Source of the DNA: DATNBT01 sp964579765
GTDB lineage: Bacteria > Acidobacteriota > Vicinamibacteria > Vicinamibacterales > CAVVIG01
Direction: 5' to 3'
Assembly: GCA_964579765.1 (NCBI GenBank)
Contig: CAZOIK010000227.1
Coordinates: forward strand, 1-20,446
DNA length: 20,446 nt
Shown here: in pieces, positions 1-7,297 of the stretch
Numbering within the stretch: position 1 is the first letter of the stretch
Layout of the letters: every line of letters starts with the position of its first letter
Made by a program: the position numbers and the translations under genes
Notes under the pieces: model-generated
Seen by the model: only the letters and a program-made list of their open reading frames with translations
What the model was told of the DNA's origin: nothing
Databases searched by the model: none

Positions 1-1464
1 GACGAAGTCGCGGAACGCGACGAGCTTGCCCGACGCGTCCAGACCCGCCTTGAAGTAGTGGTAGCCGCCGGGACGATACTGATCGTGCGAGATGTCGTCC
101 TCGCGCGACCAGAGCAGCTTCACCGGCACGCTCGGCAGCCCGGCCTTCGCGCGCTCCTCGGTGACGAGGCGCGCGATCTTGCCGACCTCGACGTCGTAGT
201 CGCTCGTGAGACGGCGGCCGAATCCGCCGCCCGCCCGCACGAGGTGGAACGTGACCTTGTCGGGCGCGATGCCGGCGCCGAGCGCCGGATTCTGCAGCGC
301 GGGAATCTGGCTGCACGACCAGATCTCGAGCGTCCCGTCCGTCTTGTAGTGCGCCGTCGAATTCTGCGGCTCGAGCGGCGCGTGCGACAGCAGCGGGAAG
401 TAGTAGTCGGCCTCGATGACCTTCGCGGCGTTCTTGAACGCGCCCTCGGCGTCGCCGATGGCGGCCACGGCGCGCGCATCGCCCGACGGCGGCTGCGACG
501 CCTGCGCCGAGAGCTGCTTCGCCTGCGCGGTGTACCCCGCGGTGCTCTGCGACGCGACCGGACCTTCGTCCCACGTGACCTTCAGCGTCCGCCGCGCGTT
601 GTTCGCCAGCCACCAGTTGTCGGCCACGATGGCGACGCCCGAGGCGAGCGAGTTCGCGCCTTTCCCCGCCGGTTCGACGAGGAACGCGTGCCTGACGCCG
701 GGCAGGCGCTTCACCTCGTCGAGGTTGGCGCTCATCGCCTTGCCGCCAAACACGGGGCACTTCTCGAACACGGCGAAGAGCGTCCCGGCCGGCTCCTGAT
801 CGATGCTGAACGACGGCTTGCCGGTGACGATGGCCGCGTTGTCGATGCCCTTGATCGGCTTGCCGATGATCTTGAAGTTCTTCGGGTCCTTGTACGCGGC
901 CTTCACCGCGTCGGCTGAGGGCGCCGGCATCGCCGCGACGCGCGACGAGAGCGAGGCGTAGGTCGCCTTGCGCTTCGACTTCGCGTGCATCACGGTGCCG
1001 CTGCCCGTCGTGATCTCGCTCGCCGGCACGTTCCACATCTGCGCGGCGGCGGTCACCATCATCAGGCGTCCCGCGGCGCCGACCTGGCGCATCGGATCGT
1101 AGTTGGTCGGCATGGCGCGGCTGCCGCCTTCGAACTGCGGGCCGTACTTGGGATTGAGATCCGCCTGCTGGATCTTGACCTGCGTCCAATCGACGTCGAA
1201 CTCGTCGGCGATGATCTGCGGGAGCGCCGTGCGGATGCCCTGGCCCGTCTCCGGGTTCTTCGCGAGGATCGTGAAGGTGTTGTCCGGATGGACGGTGATG
1301 TAGGTGGCCGGTTCGAGCGACCACGCCGACTGGCCGGGCGCGCCGCCGCGGCCCTGCTGGGCGAGCGCGGGCGCATACATGCCGATGATCACGCCGCCGC
1401 CGGCGAGCGCGGTCACCTGCAGGAACGAACGGCGGTCGAGCTGGGTTGCTGTTGTCTTTTTCAT
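1..1464 (-). CDS. Molybdopterin-binding subunit of a xanthine dehydrogenase/IorB-like hydroxylase (C-terminus cut by window edge)
   Basis: The visible 488 residues run in frame off the left edge, so the C-terminal half or so is missing. The protein begins MKKTTATQLDRRSFLQ, a Tat signal (RR at residues 11-12) followed by a small hydrophobic stretch, so it is exported folded, probably to the periplasm. A hammerhead-like segment lies near residues 210-300, and RAGGGFGRR near 410-418 matches the cofactor-binding loop of the molybdenum hydroxylase large subunit. The layout (Tat signal, no fused FAD or Fe-S domain) resembles the isoquinoline 1-oxidoreductase beta subunit and related aldehyde dehydrogenases. 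Such enzymes hydroxylate N-heterocycles or oxidise aldehydes using water as oxygen source. The real substrate cannot be read here. The start is two bases after the stop of the 2Fe-2S subunit gene, with GGAGGG just upstream, so the pair is probably translationally coupled. Confidence 0.93.
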   Translation of the reverse strand, partial: MKKTTATQLDRRSFLQVTALAGGGVIIGMYAPALAQQGRGGAPGQSAWSLEPATYITVHPDNTFTILAKNPETGQGIRTALPQIIADEFDVDWTQVKIQQADLNPKYGPQFEGGSRAMPTNYDPMRQVGAAGRLMMVTAAAQMWNVPASEITTGSGTVMHAKSKRKATYASLSSRVAAMPAPSADAVKAAYKDPKNFKIIGKPIKGIDNAAIVTGKPSFSIDQEPAGTLFAVFEKCPVFGGKAMSANLDEVKRLPGVRHAFLVEPAGKGANSLASGVAIVADNWWLANNARRTLKVTWDEGPVASQSTAGYTAQAKQLSAQASQPPSGDARAVAAIGDAEGAFKNAAKVIEADYYFPLLSHAPLEPQNSTAHYKTDGTLEIWSCSQIPALQNPALGAGIAPDKVTFHLVRAGGGFGRRLTSDYDVEVGKIARLVTEERAKAGLPSVPVKLLWSREDDISHDQYRPGGYHYFKAGLDASGKLVAFRDFV

Positions 1465-1466
1465 GA

Positions 1467-1931
1467 CTACGCCCTCCGTCCGCCGTTGGCCGCGACGTGA
1501 ATCGCTTCCTTGATCCGCAGGTAGGTGCCGCAGCGGCAGATGTTGCCGTTCATCGCCGTGGCTATCTGCTGGTCGGTCGGCTTGTCGATCTTCGCGATCA
1601 GCGCCGCCGCCGTCATGATCTGGCCGGCCTGGCAGTAGCCGCACTGCGGCACGTCGAGCTCCTGCCACGCGCGCTGCAGCGGATGCGTCCCGTCCGAGGA
1701 CAAGCCTTCGATCGTGGTGACGCGCTTGGCGCCCACCGTGGACAATTGCGTCTGGCACGACCGGACGGCCGTGCCGTCCAGGTGCACGGTGCACGCGCCG
1801 CACTGGCCGATGCCGCAGCCGAATTTCGTGCCTTTCAGGTGCAGGCTGTCGCGCAGCACCCAGAGCAACGGCATGTCGGCGGGCATGTCCACCGAATGCG
1901 TCTGACCGTTGACGACGAGCGAGTACGCCAT
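1467..1931 (-). CDS. (2Fe-2S)-binding subunit of the molybdenum hydroxylase (IorA-like)
   Basis: The protein has 154 residues, the usual length of the small Fe-S subunit of xanthine dehydrogenase-family enzymes. Two cluster motifs are complete. The plant-ferredoxin-type site uses Cys39, Cys44, Cys47 and Cys59 (C-x4-C-x2-C-x11-C). The second site in the helical domain uses Cys97, Cys100, Cys132 and Cys134 (CGYC and CRC). It passes electrons from the molybdenum centre in the following gene's product towards an external acceptor; no FAD subunit is visible, as in IorAB-type enzymes that use a cytochrome. It has no signal peptide, so by inference it is carried out of the cell with its Tat-exported partner. 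The start is well fixed by a very strong ribosome binding site (GGGAGGAGGAAG at 1938-1949). A 46-base gap separates it from the upstream gene. Confidence 0.96.
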   Translation of the reverse strand: MAYSLVVNGQTHSVDMPADMPLLWVLRDSLHLKGTKFGCGIGQCGACTVHLDGTAVRSCQTQLSTVGAKRVTTIEGLSSDGTHPLQRAWQELDVPQCGYCQAGQIMTAAALIAKIDKPTDQQIATAMNGNICRCGTYLRIKEAIHVAANGGRRA

Positions 1932-1977
1932 GGCGATCTTCCTCCTCCCGCGAAAGCCTTCCTTATAGAAAACCCGA

Positions 1978-2562
1978 CTATGGTGGACCCGTCAGCATGA
2001 AATTGTCCAGTGATCCTTGATCCGGGCCGGTCACGTACTCCCCCCGGATGGCGAGCCGGGTCGGCCGGGCCAGGACGCTCTCGATCTGGGCCTGGGTGGC
2101 GTGCTTGTTCCAGTTCCAGGTCCATCCGGCGCTCTCCGACAGGCGGACCGAGAAGTCGGTCCAGTCCGTCCCGGGCTCGGTCTTGAACCGGTAGCTGAGA
2201 CGGCCCGCCGGTCCGACAATCACCACGTCGTCGTCCCACAGGCTGATCTGTTCGCCCGACTGTTTGAGGCTGTAGCTGATCGTGCCGTTGACGGCCCTGG
2301 GCAGCTGCTGCAGGACGCTCTGGGGCGCGCCGAAATACCACGTCTCGCCGAGCGCCTCGTCCACGCCGGTGATGCACCCGCCGGGATGGCCGCCCGACGC
2401 GCTGAAGAGCGGCGCGCCGGTGTCCGTGTCGCCGCTGATGTGCCAGCCCTGATCCGAGTCGGTGAACTCGTGGCGCACGAGCGTCGTGCCGCGCGACGCC
2501 TGCGCGCAGCCGGCACCGGCGGCCACGGCGATGAACAGCAGCGCCGCCGCCCTCTGAGACAT
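1978..2562 (-). CDS. Exported laminin B (domain IV)-like protein
   Basis: The protein has 194 residues: a hydrophobic N-terminal signal (residues 1 to about 22, ending near CAQA) and then one globular domain. The mature part has the pattern of the bacterial laminin B domain: DQGWHISGDTDTGAPLFSAS at 37-56, GGHPGGCITGVDEALGETWY at 57-76, a TISYSLKQSG strand pair at 94-103, GTDWTDFSV at 131-139, and RGEYVTGPDQGSLDN near the end. This is a beta-sandwich of the carbohydrate-binding or adhesion type; its ligand is not predictable. Cys19 could be a lipidation site, but the preceding residues (GAG) are a poor lipobox. The start at 2562 was chosen because it gives a clean signal peptide; its ribosome binding site (GGAAAG, about 11 bases upstream) is weak. 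It lies 32 bases after the SagB-like gene and is probably co-transcribed with it. Confidence 0.85.
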   Translation of the reverse strand: MSQRAAALLFIAVAAGAGCAQASRGTTLVRHEFTDSDQGWHISGDTDTGAPLFSASGGHPGGCITGVDEALGETWYFGAPQSVLQQLPRAVNGTISYSLKQSGEQISLWDDDVVIVGPAGRLSYRFKTEPGTDWTDFSVRLSESAGWTWNWNKHATQAQIESVLARPTRLAIRGEYVTGPDQGSLDNFMLTGPP

Positions 2563-2594
2563 CCGGGAAGTATCTTTCCGCGTCGCGACAAATA

Positions 2595-4256
2595 TCAAGG
2601 CGTGCGCGGCCGCTCCCACGCGTATCCCGGCTCGGTCGAAAGACGCGGATCGTCCACGGGACGCCCGACCGTGAAGTGGTAGAGGCTCTGGAACGCGTGG
2701 CCCTCGAGGCCGAGCACCGTGTGCACCGGGTCGTCGTAAAAGCACCCGATGCCGGTGCCGCGTGCGCCCGCCGCTTCGGCTTCGAGGTACAGCAGCTGGC
2801 CGACCATGCCGGTCTCCCAGAAGAGATGCCGGTAGAACGACGGCCCGAACGTCTCGAGGCTCGTGTCGAACTCGGCCAGCATGCCGAGGCTGAAGAAGCC
2901 GTCCGACGCGATGTCCTGATCGCAGCTGAGCCGCGCCGACCGCGCGCGGACGTCCGCCGGCACGAGCAGCCAGAGCGGAAGGCGATCGTCGGCGCGTTCC
3001 CAGGCGAAGTCGGGACGACAGGCAGCACGCAGGCGATCGAGCGCGTCGGCGTCGCGCACAAACATGTAGAGGCCGGGCCCCACGCCGTCCACGCGATGCA
3101 CGAACACCGCGAGGTGCACGCGCGGCGTCCACCATGGAACGGTCCATGTCGCGGTCTCGCCTGGCAGCGTGCGCGAAAGCATCGCGATGAACGAGCCGCG
3201 ATCGATCGTCGATCGTCCGTCGAACGCGAGGGCGCTGCGCCGCTGCAGCACGAGCGCGCGCGCGTCAATCCGCCGGTCGTCCTGCACGCGGTGGGTCGGC
3301 GGCGGAGCCGCAGCGGCGATCGAGCGTCCTTCGTCTTCGGTCGCGCGGGCGACCTCGTCGATGAACGACCACGTGACGTGATCCTCGCTGAGCTGACTCG
3401 CGCGGCCGGTCCAGCGTCCACGCGCCGCGGCATCGACGAGCGCCTGCACGGACGCCCGTCCGCATTCCCACGGCGTCGCGGACACGGCGATGACGCAGCC
3501 GGGCTCTTCGCGTTCGGCCTCGACGAAATCCTGATCGCGATCGACGCCGGTCACCGCGGCGATGTCGGCATGCGACCACGCCGGCAGCAGCGTGGCTCGC
3601 CACCCGAACATGCCGGCGGCGATCGACACGGCAGCCGCCGCGTGCCCGAGGTCGTGCTGACAGTAGCGGAACGCACGCTCGCCGTACTTCCACGCCTCGC
3701 GCCAGTGGATCGACGTCAGCGCGATGAAGACGATGTCGCGGCGTCCGCCGACGGCGTGTGCCCAGGCGTCGTCGTCGAAGCGGCCGCGGAGTTCGAGCGC
3801 GTGCCGGTCGGCCGCGTAGTGGTAGACCGCGGGCGCGTCGGCGAGACCGGCGAGCGCCGGCGCCAGCACGTAAGCCTCGGTCGGATGAAGATTGCCGCTC
3901 GACGGATTCACGCGCAGCGACCAGCGCGACGCGTTGAATTGCTTCCAGGCCGAGAGTCCCAGCGCGTGCCGGAGGAGATCGCCGAGCGCGGCGGCGCTCA
4001 GCGGCTCGGCCGCGACGCCGGAACGGCAGGCCTGATCGAAGGTGACGGCATGCGGCGCGTACGTGCCGGCGGGCGCGCCGGGCGCCGGATACAGCGGGAA
4101 GGACGCGGCGCCGGCGAACGTGCGAAACGGCTTCGGCTGCGAGGCCCAGTCGAGATAGCCGAGCGATCGGGCGAAGCGCTGGAAGTGATGCTTGGTGCCG
4201 TCGTGATAACGGCGCACGGCCTCGGTCAGCGCAGCAGGCCTTGACGCTCCATCCAC
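2595..4256 (-). CDS. SagB/ThcOx-family dehydrogenase with two nitroreductase-like domains
   Basis: The 553-residue cytoplasmic protein has no signal peptide. The first nitroreductase-like half (about 80-290) has the SagB-type sequence SLRVNPSSGNLHPTEAYVL. The second half (about 330-535) repeats the theme, with RRSALAFDG, a WETGMVGQLLYLEAEAAG segment and GIGCFYDDPVHTVLG. Known members bind FMN; some oxidise azolines made from Cys, Ser or Thr in peptide natural products, while long tandem forms like this one are common in bacteria without known products. No YcaO cyclase, E1-like protein or precursor peptide lies nearby, so a role in peptide modification is not supported here. The longest frame starts with GTG at 4256 and overlaps the hydrolase gene by 31 bases. 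A GTG at 4217 (residue 14, reading VRRYHDGTKHH) just after that gene's stop is an equally good start. The function is unassigned. Confidence 0.88.
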   Translation of the reverse strand: MDGASRPAALTEAVRRYHDGTKHHFQRFARSLGYLDWASQPKPFRTFAGAASFPLYPAPGAPAGTYAPHAVTFDQACRSGVAAEPLSAAALGDLLRHALGLSAWKQFNASRWSLRVNPSSGNLHPTEAYVLAPALAGLADAPAVYHYAADRHALELRGRFDDDAWAHAVGGRRDIVFIALTSIHWREAWKYGERAFRYCQHDLGHAAAAVSIAAGMFGWRATLLPAWSHADIAAVTGVDRDQDFVEAEREEPGCVIAVSATPWECGRASVQALVDAAARGRWTGRASQLSEDHVTWSFIDEVARATEDEGRSIAAAAPPPTHRVQDDRRIDARALVLQRRSALAFDGRSTIDRGSFIAMLSRTLPGETATWTVPWWTPRVHLAVFVHRVDGVGPGLYMFVRDADALDRLRAACRPDFAWERADDRLPLWLLVPADVRARSARLSCDQDIASDGFFSLGMLAEFDTSLETFGPSFYRHLFWETGMVGQLLYLEAEAAGARGTGIGCFYDDPVHTVLGLEGHAFQSLYHFTVGRPVDDPRLSTEPGYAWERPRTP

Positions 4257-5296
4257 CGCTCAATGATGCCCGCAACGGCGTCCGAGTTGCGATCCATCAT
4301 CATCATGTGCGAGTTGCCCTTGACGCCCATCTCGGGCAGCACGATTTGCTCGACGTGGCCGCCGCCCCGGCGCAGCGCGTCCTCGTAGCGCTCCACGCGC
4401 TGTTTGATCTCGACCCAGCGCGGATACAGCGCGACGTTGTCTCCCCAGACGACGAGTTGCGGGACGGATCGCAGTCCGGGCGTGATCGCCTCGGGCGCCG
4501 GCGTGCCGACCGGCTCGACGGCGACGAGCGCCTTGATCTTGTCGGGCGCGTGCAGCGCGGCGGTGAACCCGAAGTTGCCGCCCTGGCTGTGCACGAGCAC
4601 GATGCACGGACAGATCTTCTGGACGAGCGCGTCGTAGCCGGCCTGAATCTGCCTGTTCGTCGTGGACCAGCGCGGGACGAACTGCTTCGCGAACTGATCG
4701 AAGGCCGTGGTAGGGAACTGCGTGCCGGGCAGCGCGCGCCGCTTCGCCGGGTCGGTCGGGTACGACTCGAGCGGCCCAATGCGGAACGTCTCCCACGCGA
4801 TCTTCTTCGTGGTCGTCGTCGGTTCGCTCGGGAAGATCTCCGGGAAGCGCGCCCATGACGCGCGTCCGCGCTCGACGGCGTCGCTGACGTAGACGTCGTA
4901 GCCGGCGCGAAGAAAGAACATCTGCCAGCCTTCGCCGCCGTCGGGCTTGGTCTCGTATGTCACGCCGGTCAGCCCGCCGCCGTGCGCCAGCAGCAGCGGG
5001 TATTTCGCGCGCGGCTTCGTCAGCTTCACGTACTGCGCGTACATCTGCTCGACCTCGAAGTCGCCGTTCGGGTCGATGCGTTCCGGACGGACGCCGGGCG
5101 CCGTCACGCCGTCGCGGACCGGCAGGCCGGAGAGGGTGACCGATCGTCCGCCGACGTGCAGGCTGCCGATCTCTTTGACGCTGAGATCGGGCGGCGGCGC
5201 GGCCGCACGAGCCGAGCAGGCCACGGAGACGAGCGCCGAGAGCGCCGTGATCGCCGCGCCAGCGGCAAGTGCGCGCGTGCGTGGTGTGGTGGTCAT
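4226..5296 (-). CDS. Exported alpha/beta-fold hydrolase (esterase-like)
   Basis: The protein has 356 residues with a signal-like N-terminus (hydrophobic from about 8 to 33, ending ACSARAAA). The core shows LLLAHGGGLTG at 101-111 (oxyanion region), the nucleophile elbow VHSQGG with Ser237, a candidate acid at Glu261 (VAVEPVG), and the likely catalytic histidine in GNSHMMMMDRNSD (His330). The order and spacing fit a serine hydrolase; the ester or other substrate is unknown. The frame extends upstream of 5296 to 5431, but that part overlaps the propeller gene. The ATG at 5296 gives the signal peptide and sits four bases after that gene's stop, so the two genes are almost certainly one transcription unit. 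The same neighbourhood holds a propeller protein and a CMD-like protein, so a periplasmic breakdown pathway for a small organic compound is a reasonable inference. Confidence 0.88.
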   Translation of the reverse strand: MTTTPRTRALAAGAAITALSALVSVACSARAAAPPPDLSVKEIGSLHVGGRSVTLSGLPVRDGVTAPGVRPERIDPNGDFEVEQMYAQYVKLTKPRAKYPLLLAHGGGLTGVTYETKPDGGEGWQMFFLRAGYDVYVSDAVERGRASWARFPEIFPSEPTTTTKKIAWETFRIGPLESYPTDPAKRRALPGTQFPTTAFDQFAKQFVPRWSTTNRQIQAGYDALVQKICPCIVLVHSQGGNFGFTAALHAPDKIKALVAVEPVGTPAPEAITPGLRSVPQLVVWGDNVALYPRWVEIKQRVERYEDALRRGGGHVEQIVLPEMGVKGNSHMMMMDRNSDAVAGIIERWMERQGLLR

Positions 5297-5300
5297 GACG

Positions 5301-6419
5301 TCACTTCGTCTCGAGCGGCGCGAGCGGCTGCTGGACGCCGACGAGCGCCGCCGGATCCGCGCCGGGCTTCGGCGTGAACTTCTGCGTCCGGCCGCCACCC
5401 GCCTCGGCCGCGTAGAAGTTGCCGAGCGCATCGACGCCGAACCCGTGGATGTCGAAGAACTGGCCGGGGGCCGTGCCGGCCTTCCCCCACGCCTGGAGCA
5501 GCTTCCCGGTGAGGTCGTATTTCAGCATCATGTTCGTGGCGCCGGTCGCGATCCACGCATGTTGATCGGCCGAGATCATGATCACGTCCGGCCGCCAGAT
5601 GTTCGGCCACTGGTCGAGGAACTTTCCGTTCTCGTCGAACACCTGGACGCGGGCGTTGTGCGCGTCGGCGACGTAAATACGCCGGTTGCGATCGATGTCG
5701 ATCCCGTGCGGCGTGTTGAACTGCCCGGGCCCCGTCCCGCGCGTGCCCCACGACATCAGGTATTTGCCGTGCTTGTCGAACTTCACGACGCGTGAGTTCG
5801 CGTAGCCGTCGGTGACGAAGAACGCGCCGTCGGGCAGCCACGCGATGTCGGTCGGCCGGCCGAAGTGCTTCTCGTCGGTGCCTCCGACGCCGGCTTCGCC
5901 GAGCGCCATCACGAGCTTGCTGCCGTCGTGCGTGAACTCGTAGACCTGCTGCCCCGAGTCGTCCACCACCCAGACGTGCCGCTCGGGATCGTACGGATTG
6001 ATCTTGATGCGGTGCGGGCCGCGGCCGCCGACGGCGAACAGGTGGTCGAACTGCGACCAGCGCTCGAGGATCTCGCCCTTCGCGTTGGCGACGACGATGC
6101 AGTCGCGGAGATCGGCTTTGGGCCGCCCCTTTTCCGGCAGCGTGCCGACGGTGCCATTGAAGTTCGGCGGGGGCGCATCGGGGCGTTTGATTTCGCCGCG
6201 TGTGATCAGGTAAATCCGATCGGGCGACTCGACGAAGATGCCCGAATTGGACACCCGCATGTAGCCGGGGCTCGAGAAGTCCATGGGCCAGGTCTCGACG
6301 TCGTAGAACGCCGTCGCGGCCGGGTTATACGGGTTGCGCGGGACGTCCTGCGCACGCGCGTGTGCAGCGAGCAGCACCGCGCCGGCCATCGTCGCACACG
6401 TCATCAGGCGAACGCGCAT
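5301..6419 (-). CDS. Exported NHL-repeat beta-propeller protein, copy 1
   Basis: The 372-residue protein starts with a signal peptide (cleavage likely after HARA, before QDVPRNPYNP). Repeated propeller blades follow, seen as ADLRDCIVVANAKGEILERW, HRIKINPYDPERHVWVVDD, FGRPTDIAWLPDGAFFVTDG, FNTPHGIDIDRNRRIYVADA and IHGFGVDALGNFYAAEAGG. NHL blades usually form a six-bladed propeller that binds proteins, ligands or metals, and some members are lyases or lactonases. No catalytic set is evident here. It is closely similar along its whole length to the protein at 13662-14783, with long identical stretches such as DPERHVWVVDD and FDKHGKYLMSWGT. The ribosome binding site AGGAG lies about seven bases before the chosen ATG; upstream in-frame Mets fall inside the CMD-like gene. 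A four-base gap to the hydrolase gene supports co-transcription. Confidence 0.92.
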   Translation of the reverse strand: MRVRLMTCATMAGAVLLAAHARAQDVPRNPYNPAATAFYDVETWPMDFSSPGYMRVSNSGIFVESPDRIYLITRGEIKRPDAPPPNFNGTVGTLPEKGRPKADLRDCIVVANAKGEILERWSQFDHLFAVGGRGPHRIKINPYDPERHVWVVDDSGQQVYEFTHDGSKLVMALGEAGVGGTDEKHFGRPTDIAWLPDGAFFVTDGYANSRVVKFDKHGKYLMSWGTRGTGPGQFNTPHGIDIDRNRRIYVADAHNARVQVFDENGKFLDQWPNIWRPDVIMISADQHAWIATGATNMMLKYDLTGKLLQAWGKAGTAPGQFFDIHGFGVDALGNFYAAEAGGGRTQKFTPKPGADPAALVGVQQPLAPLETK

Positions 6420-6456
6420 CGTCAGTCTCCTTTGCCGCCTCGGCGGGGGCTGCGTC

Positions 6457-7080
6457 TCAGTGGGGCAGCGCCGGCAGGGCGGGCGCGCCCGCCTTGGCCG
6501 GCGTCCGGTTCGTGTTGAGCACCATCGCGAGCATCGAGTAGTAGCCGACGATCCCGAGCGTGTCGATGACGCCCTGTTCCTTGAAGCGCGCGACCATGCG
6601 CGCGTACGTCGGATCGCTGATCGACTGGTGCTGGCGCAGCTCGTCGCAGAAGTCGTAGAGAAGCGCCTCGTCGTCCGACATGCCCTCGGGCCGGCGGCCT
6701 TCGGCGATCGCCTGGACGACGGCGGGCGCGATGCCGGCGCCGAGCGCAATCGGCGCGTGCACGCTCCACTCGTACTGCTGCGACCACTGGCGCGCGGTGA
6801 CGAGGATGACGAACTCGCTCAGCCGCGGCGGCAGGACGCTGCGATAGCGCAGGTAGTCGCCCATCGCCCGCGCGCGCATCATGACCTCGGGGCTGCGCAG
6901 CATCGGGATGAACGGTCCGGTGATGTCGGCGCCGCGATTGGCCTTGAAGGCGTCCACGGCCTGTTTCTGCGCGTCGGTGAGCTGATCCGGCGCGACCGGC
7001 GGCATGCGCGCCTGGGCCCGGGCCGCGGATGCCACCGCGAGCACTATGAGGAGTGCGGCTGCGCGCAATGCTATCGACAT
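6457..7080 (-). CDS. Exported carboxymuconolactone decarboxylase-like (CMD/AhpD fold) protein
   Basis: The 207-residue protein has a clear signal peptide (MSIALRAAALLIVLAVASAA, cleavage near ARAQA). The mature helical domain carries the CMD family signature around residues 86-116, RLSEFVILVTARQWSQQYEW then SVHAP and GAGI. The CxxC pair of peroxidase-type AhpD is absent, so it is not an AhpD peroxiredoxin partner. Relatives with the YEW-x2-H motif are often found near aromatic-degradation genes, but their chemistry is mostly unproven. The start at 7080 is preferred over the in-frame ATG at 7137 because the latter lies between the predicted -35 and -10 boxes and would put about 19 odd residues before a good signal peptide. 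It is the first gene of the leftward unit; the propeller gene follows after 37 bases. Confidence 0.9.
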   Translation of the reverse strand: MSIALRAAALLIVLAVASAARAQARMPPVAPDQLTDAQKQAVDAFKANRGADITGPFIPMLRSPEVMMRARAMGDYLRYRSVLPPRLSEFVILVTARQWSQQYEWSVHAPIALGAGIAPAVVQAIAEGRRPEGMSDDEALLYDFCDELRQHQSISDPTYARMVARFKEQGVIDTLGIVGYYSMLAMVLNTNRTPAKAGAPALPALPH

Positions 7081-7118
7081 GCGAGGTCCAGCCGTCCGGC
7101 GGGCGAACGGCAGCGCAA

Positions 7119-7148
7119 ATTGTATCCCCAGCGTCATTCTGTTATCAA
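7119..7148 (-). promoter_or_regulatory. Predicted sigma70-type promoter for the leftward operon
   Basis: Read on the minus strand, a -35 box TTGATA (7148-7143) and a -10 box TACAAT (7124-7119) are separated by 18 bases. Each box differs from consensus at one position. Transcription would start near 7112, giving a leader of roughly 30 bases before the CMD-like start at 7080. The -35 box lies inside a small inverted repeat, CTGTT-ATC-AACAG (plus strand 7139-7151), so a protein bound there would affect transcription. Confidence 0.6.
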
Positions 7149-7158
7149 CAGTTCGTCG
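7138..7158. repeat. 21-base repeat, copy A (matches 18026-18046)
   Basis: The segment TCTGTTATCAACAGTT followed by CGTCG matches the segment at 18026-18046 at 20 of 21 positions, in the same orientation. Both copies lie upstream of the same palindrome-bearing promoter. It contains the dyad CTGTT-ATC-AACAG. It could be an operator, or a duplicated scrap of a mobile element or insertion boundary; the sequence alone does not decide. Confidence 0.65.
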
Positions 7159-7175
7159 ATTTCCCCCGGCATCCG

Positions 7176-7213
7176 TCCACTCTGATTACGGGCACTCCTC
7201 CACTCTAATTACG
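7176..7213. repeat. Two tandem 15-base direct repeats with 23-base period
   Basis: TCCACTCTGATTACG at 7176-7190 recurs as TCCACTCTAATTACG at 7199-7213, with one mismatch. The copies start 23 bases apart, close to two helical turns, and lie upstream of the -35 box of the leftward promoter. Direct repeats placed like this are typical of activator or response-regulator sites. An alternative is the repeated terminal sequence of a lost insertion sequence. No transposase reading frame is nearby. Confidence 0.5.
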
Positions 7214-7258
7214 AGGCTGGCGAACTGATGACAGGGGTCGCCTCGACCTCCAAAGAGG

Positions 7259-7288
7259 TTGATTCTGGAATTCCAGATATGCTACCGT
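7259..7288 (+). promoter_or_regulatory. Predicted promoter with palindromic operator, copy A
   Basis: A -35 box TTGATT (7259-7264) and a -10-like TACCGT (7283-7288) are 18 bases apart. The spacer holds the perfect 14-base palindrome TCTGGAATTCCAGA (7264-7277), positioned where a bound dimer would block RNA polymerase. The same arrangement occurs at 18110-18138. In both places the next ATG (ATGCGCTCC) follows the -10 box after exactly nine bases, which predicts a leaderless or nearly leaderless start. TGG-N4-CCA symmetry recalls operators of GntR-type regulators, but no regulator gene lies in the window. Confidence 0.6.
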
Positions 7289-7297
7289 GTGCGGCCG

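Noticed and set aside
2676..4244. A 522-codon open frame on the plus strand opposite the SagB-like gene
   Set aside because: It is arginine- and alanine-rich with no recognisable domain, and it mirrors a well-supported gene; long antisense frames are expected in such GC-rich coding DNA.
2595..4256. A ribosomal peptide natural product cluster around the SagB-like gene
   Set aside because: No YcaO cyclase, E1-like protein, transporter or precursor peptide was found on either strand nearby.
7081..7137. In-frame upstream start (7137) for the CMD-like protein
   Set aside because: The ATG lies between the predicted -35 and -10 boxes and would place extra residues before a good signal peptide.
7138..7215. 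An insertion-sequence end
   Set aside because: Repeats are suggestive, but there is no transposase frame, no clear terminal inverted repeat pair and no target-site duplication, so it is kept only as an alternative explanation.
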